From Agaribacillus aureus (lineage in GTDB: Bacteria > Bacteroidota > Bacteroidia > Cytophagales > Cyclobacteriaceae): 64,000 nt of DNA. Made by a program: the position numbers and the translations under genes. Numbering within the stretch: the stretch's first letter is position 1; the number at the start of each line of letters is the position of its first letter. This document shows, piece by piece, positions 58,592-64,000 of the stretch. The stretch spans positions 2,170,001 to 2,234,000 of the forward strand of contig JAUJEB010000001.1 of NCBI GenBank assembly GCA_030442055.1, in the 5' to 3' direction. Under the pieces are notes generated by a model. The model ran no database searches and was not told where the DNA came from. It saw nothing but the letters and a program-made list of their open reading frames with translations.

Positions 58592-59773
58592 ATGATATTT
58601 AATAATAAAATTTTGATCGGTATACTTTTCATAGTTTTTCTCTTTTCTTGTCAGCAGGACGACGAGGCTACAGATGTTGAATCCACTTTCGGACTGATAA
58701 CAGCATTTCCGAATTTATCCTTCACCCGACCCGTGGATTTACAACACAGCCATGACAACTCGAACAAGCTTTATGTAGTGGAACAGGCGGGCGTTATCCG
58801 GTCATTTGATAATCTGGCTGAAACGTCGGATACAAAAGTCTTTCTCGATATTACCGACCGGGTAAACGATAGCGAAAATGAGCAGGGGTTATTGGGTCTG
58901 GCCTTTCATCCCAGCTTTGAAAACAATGGTTATTTCTATGTGAATTATACGGCCGCTAACCCCAACAGAACTGTTATATCCCGATTCACCACAGATCCGG
59001 CCAACGGAGATGAAGCAGATAAAAGTAGTGAGTTAGTACTGATGAGCATTAGTCAACCCTACGATAATCACAATGGCGGGCAAATTGCCTTCGGCCAGGA
59101 CGGATATCTTTACATCGCCACCGGTGATGGCGGTTCCGGAGGTGACCCGGACAACAACGGCCAGGATCGCAGAACATTATTGGGAAGTATTTTGAGAATT
59201 GATGTAGACAACCAGACTCAGGGGCTCAATTATGCAGTGCCTGTAGACAATCCTTTCGTGGGAAATACCAATAATTTCAGGGAGGAAATTTATGCCTATG
59301 GTCTTAGAAATCCCTGGAGGATGAGCTTTGATCCCGAATCAGGCCAACTATGGGCTGGCGACGTAGGACAAAATGCTTTTGAAGAAATTGATATTATAGA
59401 AAAGGGCGGCAACTACGGCTGGAAAATTATGGAGGGCCAGCATTGCTTCCCCGATAATGATCGTTGCAACAGAGATGACTTGATAACACCTGTTTGGGAA
59501 TATGCCCAGACAAACGTCGATCGTTCCATAACGGGCGGTTACGTATACCGGGGCGCCAACCTGCCGGAATTGCAGGGATTATACATTTACGGTGATTTTG
59601 TATCAGGTAAAATATGGGCGCTGGAAGGAAACAGTAGCGACAATGCCACCAACACACTGCTTATTGATTCAAATCTTTCGATTGCCTCGTTTGGAACGGA
59701 TGCGCAAAATGAATTATTGATATGTGCATTTGATGGCAGGATTTACAGTCTGGCCGTAACAAAAACAGATTGA
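58592..59773 (+). CDS. Glucose/sorbosone dehydrogenase-family lipoprotein (PQQ-type sugar dehydrogenase)
   Basis: 393 residues with a lipobox ending at Cys20. The six-bladed propeller of GSDH proteins is evident: Glu-Gln-Gly-Leu-Leu-Gly-Leu-Ala-Phe-His-Pro, Asp-Asn-His-Asn-Gly-Gly, Asp-Gly-Tyr-Leu-Tyr-Ile-Ala-Thr-Gly-Asp-Gly-Gly, and Gly-Leu-Arg-Asn-Pro-Trp-Arg. The His in Asn-His-Asn-Gly-Gly is the family's catalytic base in PQQ-dependent aldose dehydrogenases. No PQQ synthesis genes are in the window, so cofactor use is unproven. It is probably exported and membrane-anchored. Confidence 0.88.
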   Translation: MIFNNKILIGILFIVFLFSCQQDDEATDVESTFGLITAFPNLSFTRPVDLQHSHDNSNKLYVVEQAGVIRSFDNLAETSDTKVFLDITDRVNDSENEQGLLGLAFHPSFENNGYFYVNYTAANPNRTVISRFTTDPANGDEADKSSELVLMSISQPYDNHNGGQIAFGQDGYLYIATGDGGSGGDPDNNGQDRRTLLGSILRIDVDNQTQGLNYAVPVDNPFVGNTNNFREEIYAYGLRNPWRMSFDPESGQLWAGDVGQNAFEEIDIIEKGGNYGWKIMEGQHCFPDNDRCNRDDLITPVWEYAQTNVDRSITGGYVYRGANLPELQGLYIYGDFVSGKIWALEGNSSDNATNTLLIDSNLSIASFGTDAQNELLICAFDGRIYSLAVTKTD

Positions 59774-59782
59774 CCGGAAGGG

Positions 59783-60451
59783 TTATACAGAAAGTTTGGT
59801 GACATATTCTTCAATAAACTCATCCAGTCGTTTAAGGCGATATTGCATCACCCACCTGGGATGAGGTAGTTCCACTAAATTGTCAAATAGCCCGTAACGC
59901 GCATTCAGCGTTTGCATAAATTTGAAATTTTTTCCCCTTCCCAAAATGAAGGCCACGTCATTGCGACAACCAAATGACAGCTGTTTTTTCAAGTTCTCTA
60001 CCATAAATGGCTCCCACCCTTCTTGCAAAGATCTTATATCGTAGTAATTCAGATTTTTGCCATCCTTGGTAAATCCAAGCGGCGATACCGAACTAAAATA
60101 AAACTGATTGTAAAAAGCTTCCGGGCCATTCATTTTCGCAATAAGTGCATATATAAATTTAGATGAAAGCTCGGGCTTAGGGTCGAAATCATTATCAATC
60201 TGGCAAACAGTCTTCAAACGGATAGGGTCGGTAAACGGAATACCGGTCAAACCCGCGCCTAACCTGCCTGGATTGATTCCGATTATCAGATATCTTTCCT
60301 TTGGGTCATCATAATATTTTTGATAGAAAATGCCTGTAACTTTTTTTACAGCATCCGTGATATATGGATTTAACACTTCCACACCTTCCGGAACTTCAGG
60401 GTAATCATTGAGCTGATCAAAGAACTGCAGCACATTTTGGGCAAAACTCAT
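59783..60451 (-). CDS. SMUG2-like uracil-DNA glycosylase
   Basis: 222 residues of the uracil-DNA glycosylase superfamily. The catalytic-side motif reads Gly-Ile-Asn-Pro-Gly-Arg-Leu-Gly-Ala-Gly-Leu-Thr-Gly, then Phe-Thr-Asp-Pro, and the intercalating loop is His-Pro-Arg-Trp-Val-Met-Gln-Tyr-Arg. These are typical of the SMUG2 group, which removes uracil and oxidised pyrimidines from DNA. The gene is convergent with the GSDH gene (9-bp gap) and starts 48 bp after the pfkA stop. Confidence 0.85.
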   Translation of the reverse strand: MSFAQNVLQFFDQLNDYPEVPEGVEVLNPYITDAVKKVTGIFYQKYYDDPKERYLIIGINPGRLGAGLTGIPFTDPIRLKTVCQIDNDFDPKPELSSKFIYALIAKMNGPEAFYNQFYFSSVSPLGFTKDGKNLNYYDIRSLQEGWEPFMVENLKKQLSFGCRNDVAFILGRGKNFKFMQTLNARYGLFDNLVELPHPRWVMQYRLKRLDEFIEEYVTKLSV

Positions 60452-60499
60452 TTTCTAAAATATTTGGTGGAATTGACGCAGAAAATAAACAGTTAACGA

Positions 60500-61600
60500 T
60501 TAATCCCCAAATGAAATGCCGATACCTTTAGCTGCCTGGATTAAATAGCTGTCTTTTTTAACCACATTGTAAGTGCTGGTGGCTTCCTTTAGCGAAACCG
60601 TGCAGATCTTATTGCCACGGTAACATACCATCCGTCCAAATTCACCATCCAGGACCATTTCAAAAGCTTTCACCCCAAAAAGCGTTGCCAGGACTCTATC
60701 AAAGGCAATGGGTGTGCCTCCTCTTTGCACATGGCCTAAAACAGCCTCTCTTATTTCCGCCTTGCAGCCGGCTTCCTTCAGTTGACTGGAAAGTTGATAG
60801 GCCACACCTCCCAGACGAACGTGTTCGGCATGGGCGGCCTTTGCTTCACGCTGAAAAACTTCCCCATCTTTGGGATGCGCTCCTTCGGCAATAACAATGT
60901 TGGCAAAGCCTTTACCTTTTTTATATCGCTTATTGATATGATTGACAACTTTGTGAATATCGTAGGGAATTTCAGGGATCAGACACAACTCCGCCCCGCC
61001 GGCCATGGCGGTATGTAGCGCTATCCATCCGGCATCCCTGCCCATTACTTCCATGATCATGACACGATGATGGCTTTCCGCCGTTGTTACCAGCTTGTCA
61101 AAACTATCTGTCGCAATTTGAACTGCTGTTCTAAATCCAAAGGTAAAATCGGTTGCCGATAAATCATTATCGATGGTCTTGGGCACGCCAATAATGTTTA
61201 CACCCTTTTCGTAGAGCACCTGAGAAATGTTCTGAGACCCGTCACCACCTATATTGATCACCGCCTCCACCCCCAATTGGCTCAACCGGGTAATCAATTC
61301 ATCGGTATTGTCAATCTTTTCCCAACTGCCGTCTTCTCTTTGCACCGGGTATGATAAAGGATTTCCTTTGTTGGTAGTCTTTAAGATGGTGCCTCCCTTA
61401 ACATGGATTCCCGCTACCTTTTTGCTGGTGAGCCTTATAACCTCCATAGGTTCCTTTAAAACACCATTGAAAGCTTCTATGCTTCCCAACACCTCCCAAT
61501 TCTTTTCCTTTTTTGCTCTTTTAAAAATCCCCCGAATCACCGCATTCAGTCCAGGGCAGTCACCGCCGCCAGTGAGGACTAATACTCTTTTTTTGGTCAT
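60500..61600 (-). CDS. pfkA: 6-phosphofructokinase
   Basis: 366 residues. The nucleotide-binding start is Thr-Gly-Gly-Gly-Asp-Cys-Pro-Gly-Leu-Asn, the donor-specificity loop Gly-Gly-Asp-Gly-Ser, then Pro-Lys-Thr-Ile-Asp-Asn-Asp-Leu with the catalytic Asp, Glu-Val-Met-Gly-Arg-Asp-Ala-Gly-Trp and Gly-His-Val-Gln-Arg-Gly-Gly. The loop has Gly at the position that favours ATP, while the Lys before Thr-Ile-Asp is typical of pyrophosphate-type enzymes. This mixture is known in some ATP-using bacterial clades, so the donor is left open. It phosphorylates fructose 6-phosphate in glycolysis. Confidence 0.92.
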   Translation of the reverse strand: MTKKRVLVLTGGGDCPGLNAVIRGIFKRAKKEKNWEVLGSIEAFNGVLKEPMEVIRLTSKKVAGIHVKGGTILKTTNKGNPLSYPVQREDGSWEKIDNTDELITRLSQLGVEAVINIGGDGSQNISQVLYEKGVNIIGVPKTIDNDLSATDFTFGFRTAVQIATDSFDKLVTTAESHHRVMIMEVMGRDAGWIALHTAMAGGAELCLIPEIPYDIHKVVNHINKRYKKGKGFANIVIAEGAHPKDGEVFQREAKAAHAEHVRLGGVAYQLSSQLKEAGCKAEIREAVLGHVQRGGTPIAFDRVLATLFGVKAFEMVLDGEFGRMVCYRGNKICTVSLKEATSTYNVVKKDSYLIQAAKGIGISFGD

Positions 61601-61829
61601 AAATTTTGAACGAAACTATTGATCACTACAGAGAAACCCTTCATATCAACCCGCCATAATTATTGTTAAAAGTAAGCTTATTATCAGATTAAAAATAATA
61701 AATTCCCGGATAATTCAATGCCTTTTGCTCGCTGACCGACCAGTATTAATTTTTATGTATTGAAAGGTACTTCTTCACCTGGTATTCCTATCATTGCCAG
61801 GTACTAAAAGCCACTTAAATCACCATCGT

Positions 61830-63020
61830 TTACAAACCCTTTTTGAGCAGCCGGAATATGGCGATGCATCCAAGTGCAGGTCCCACCGCCAGCCACATGA
61901 ACATAAACTTTTCATGGAACCAAAATCCTACCTGCTTCAAAAACTGGAGGCTTATGATGGTAATAGCAAAGCCAATACTGTTTACTATTGTCAGGGCGGT
62001 GCCTTTCATTTCCGATGGCGCCGTTTGCGCCACCAAAGTCGAGAACTGCGGGGAATCGGCCACTACCGCCAAACCCCATATCAACAAAAAGATTAAAAAC
62101 CATAAATTATTAAGATCAAACGCCACAGGGGAAAGCAGACAGCACAGCCCTGAAATTAATAAAGCGTAAAAAGCTATTTTTGAGCTACCGGCTCTCAATG
62201 ACAACTTGCCTCCTATTACACAGCCTAATCCTCCGATAGCAATGATAGTAAATGACCAAAATGAGACATCAAATTCAGCGTCAGCATGTGCCTCTTTGTA
62301 AAACGCCAATATCCATGGTATGAGAGCCCAGAAACTATATAACTCCCACATATGCCCAAAATAACCAAAGGCCGCGGATCGAAATGACTGGTTTTCGAAA
62401 ACCTTGTAGACGCTACGCCATTCAAAGTGGCTCATAGATTTGCGGAATGGGCCATTTGGAACAAAAGCATAGATCAAAACGCCACCGAACATCGCCAGTC
62501 CTGAGGTAGCAAAAATCAGCAATTTCCAGTCTAAGCCATGGGTAAAGTTTTTCAATAAATGCGGAAACGAGGTACCAATGACTAAAGCCCCAACCAGAAA
62601 CCCCAGGGCGTCACCCAGCCCCCTTTCATACCAGTCTGCAGCTATCTTCATCCCTACCGGATAAATACCTGCCAGGAAGAAACCCGTCAAAAACCTGAAT
62701 AAAACCAGGCCGGCAAATCCATTCGCTAAAAAGTAGACACCTAAATTTGACAGCGCTCCCAGAATAGCAGCATACAAGAAAACCTTTGACGGTGAAAACC
62801 GATCAGCCACCGATAAGGCAGCAAATACCAGCGTGCCCAATATAAACCCTAGTTGGACAGCCGAGGTCAGGTCCTCCACGGCATGATTTCCCAACGAAAA
62901 CTCGTTCTGCAAATCCTTTATTACTGCGTTACCAGCAAACCAAAGGGAGGTTCCGGCAAACTGGGAAAATATAATGATCGGCAATATCCGAGCGGGTCGG
63001 CGAGGAGGGTGGTTTTTCAA
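61830..63020 (-). CDS. MFS transporter
   Basis: 396 residues with about twelve membrane helices. The conserved loop 2-3 region is Phe-Ala-Ala-Leu-Ser-Val-Ala-Asp-Arg-Phe-Ser-Pro-Ser-Lys, a variant of the MFS A-motif, with Gly-Phe-Phe-Leu-Ala-Gly-Ile-Tyr-Pro-Val-Gly-Met in helix 4. No feature reveals the substrate; both neighbours are unrelated. ATG 63020 gives a normal short cytoplasmic N-terminus. Confidence 0.88.
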   Translation of the reverse strand: MKNHPPRRPARILPIIIFSQFAGTSLWFAGNAVIKDLQNEFSLGNHAVEDLTSAVQLGFILGTLVFAALSVADRFSPSKVFLYAAILGALSNLGVYFLANGFAGLVLFRFLTGFFLAGIYPVGMKIAADWYERGLGDALGFLVGALVIGTSFPHLLKNFTHGLDWKLLIFATSGLAMFGGVLIYAFVPNGPFRKSMSHFEWRSVYKVFENQSFRSAAFGYFGHMWELYSFWALIPWILAFYKEAHADAEFDVSFWSFTIIAIGGLGCVIGGKLSLRAGSSKIAFYALLISGLCCLLSPVAFDLNNLWFLIFLLIWGLAVVADSPQFSTLVAQTAPSEMKGTALTIVNSIGFAITIISLQFLKQVGFWFHEKFMFMWLAVGPALGCIAIFRLLKKGL

Positions 63021-63123
63021 ATAGCTAATGATTTAAACATTCTAAAAATACAATCATTTTTCATTTTACTTTATCTTCTTACGATAATTCTTACCTTTAA
63101 GTAATTACTAAACACCAAAAACC

Positions 63124-63996
63124 ATGAAAAAAGAATTACACTATTTAACCCTTTTATTATTAGTTATTTTGGTCTCCTGCGGAACGCAAAAAGGAGACAC
63201 GGAAGACAAAGCAGCAAGCGAAACTTCTGAAAGTGCGGCGGAGGCAATAGAGCAGGCCCCCATGGATATTAAGGGAGAGGAAGTGACCTATGAAGCAGAT
63301 AGCATTTCTATGAACGGGTTTATAGCCTACAATGCCGGACAGACCGGGACCAGGCCCGGTATTCTGGTAGTCCATGAATGGTGGGGACACAACGATTATG
63401 CCCGGAAACGAGCAAAAATGTTAGCTGAAATGGGGTATGTAGCCCTGGCAGTAGACATGTACGGAGATGGCTTACAGGCAGATCATCCTGAAGATGCGGG
63501 CAAGTTTTCCAGCGCCGTATTTCAAAATCTGGATGGTGCAAAGGCCAGGTTTTTGAAAGCAATGGAAGTTTTAAAAGGCAATCCAGCTACCGACTCAACA
63601 AAAATAGCAGCAATCGGCTATTGTTTTGGCGGAGGTGTGGTGCTGCATGCAGCCAGGTTTGGCTTTCCGCTGGCCGGTGTGGTAAGTTTTCACGGAAGCC
63701 TGGATACTGCTACTCCGGCAGCTGAGGGAGATATCAAGGCTGCCATCCTGGTCTGCCACGGTGCTGACGACCCTTTTGTTTCTACTGAAAGTGTGGAAGG
63801 CTTCAAAAAAGAAATGGCTGATGCAGGCGCCAATCTTACCTTCAAAGCTTATGAAGGAGCAAAACATTCTTTTACCAACCCGGATGCCGATACCGTTGGT
63901 CAAAAATTTGAATTACCGCTGGCTTATAATGAAGCAGCCGACAAGGCTTCCTGGGAAGATATGAAAGTTTTCTTTGATGGAATATTCGACAACTAA
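63124..63996 (+). CDS. Dienelactone hydrolase-family lipoprotein
   Basis: 290 residues with a lipobox at Leu-Val-Ser-Cys19 and an acidic Glu/Ser/Ala-rich linker to about residue 55. The DLH fold has Val-His-Glu-Trp-Trp-Gly near 81 (the family Glu), the nucleophile elbow Gly-Tyr-Cys-Phe-Gly-Gly-Gly near 164, Gly-Ala-Asp-Asp-Pro-Phe for the acidic residue, and His in Lys-His-Ser-Phe-Thr-Asn-Pro. The Cys-His-Asp triad is therefore complete. The substrate is unknown; secreted DLH proteins are common in Bacteroidota. The stop codon is 4 bp before the window end. Confidence 0.9.
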   Translation: MKKELHYLTLLLLVILVSCGTQKGDTEDKAASETSESAAEAIEQAPMDIKGEEVTYEADSISMNGFIAYNAGQTGTRPGILVVHEWWGHNDYARKRAKMLAEMGYVALAVDMYGDGLQADHPEDAGKFSSAVFQNLDGAKARFLKAMEVLKGNPATDSTKIAAIGYCFGGGVVLHAARFGFPLAGVVSFHGSLDTATPAAEGDIKAAILVCHGADDPFVSTESVEGFKKEMADAGANLTFKAYEGAKHSFTNPDADTVGQKFELPLAYNEAADKASWEDMKVFFDGIFDN

Positions 63997-64000
63997 AAGG

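Noticed and set aside
1-64000. CRISPR arrays, insertion sequences, prophage or integrase sites
   Set aside because: No regularly spaced repeats, transposase, integrase or phage structural genes were seen on reading the window.

Overview
The window is a gene-dense chromosomal stretch of a Bacteroidota bacterium, most likely of the order Cytophagales. The evidence is a set of typical families: OmpA proteins with TPR and PD40 propeller domains, DUF1573, a GH3-family protein, a type IX secretion C-terminal sorting domain, many lipoproteins, and one promoter of the Bacteroidota type (TTTG-N19-TAnnTTTG-like). The assignment rests on recognising families, not on a search. I saw no tRNA, rRNA, CRISPR array, insertion sequence or prophage.

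Region 1 (21-11236) is the most unusual part. Eight forward genes encode a stand-alone GTP cyclohydrolase II, a RibD-type reductase without its deaminase, a zinc-less MDR dehydrogenase, a PTPS/QueD-fold protein that has lost its catalytic residues, a GT4 and a GT2 glycosyltransferase, a GT39-like membrane protein and a SAM methyltransferase. Facing them are a CDP-alcohol phosphatidyltransferase and two tandem LTA-synthase-like membrane transferases. No gene here completes riboflavin, folate, queuosine or biopterin synthesis. My inference is a GTP-derived pyrimidine or pterin-like compound that is glycosylated, methylated and attached to a lipid or polymer at the membrane. I consider this the best candidate for an undescribed system.

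Region 2 (11308-19038) holds envelope proteins (OmpA, TPR, a duplicated lipoprotein), a short tail-less SSB divergent from a zinc-finger protein, an ECF42-type sigma factor with its DGPF/YCII partner, and a divergent HTH/SymE-like pair whose intergenic region carries two striking palindromes.

Region 3 (19228-31527) is accessory metabolism and regulation: a sulfurtransferase/methyltransferase operon, a GNAT protein, a two-domain SnoaL lipoprotein, an ECF sigma with a four-helix membrane partner, secreted hydrolases, aminopeptidase P, a TetR regulator with two matching operators next to an Asp-type alpha/beta hydrolase, and an overlapping oxidase/deaminase operon.

Region 4 (31733-39463) contains an orphan type III-like DNA methyltransferase, a sigma factor with a cysteine-containing tail, a phosphotriesterase-related lipoprotein, and a betaine/choline-type ABC importer whose fused binding domain reads as circularly permuted.

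Region 5 (39521-63996) is mostly housekeeping: LysE exporter, GH3 protein, YggS, a RecD-like helicase, an OmpA/PD40 protein, PabB and PabC, QueE, FolD, LepA, polyphosphate glucokinase, an ABC-2 exporter, an MtfA-like peptidase, a GSDH-family dehydrogenase, a SMUG2-like glycosylase, phosphofructokinase, an MFS transporter and a dienelactone hydrolase lipoprotein.
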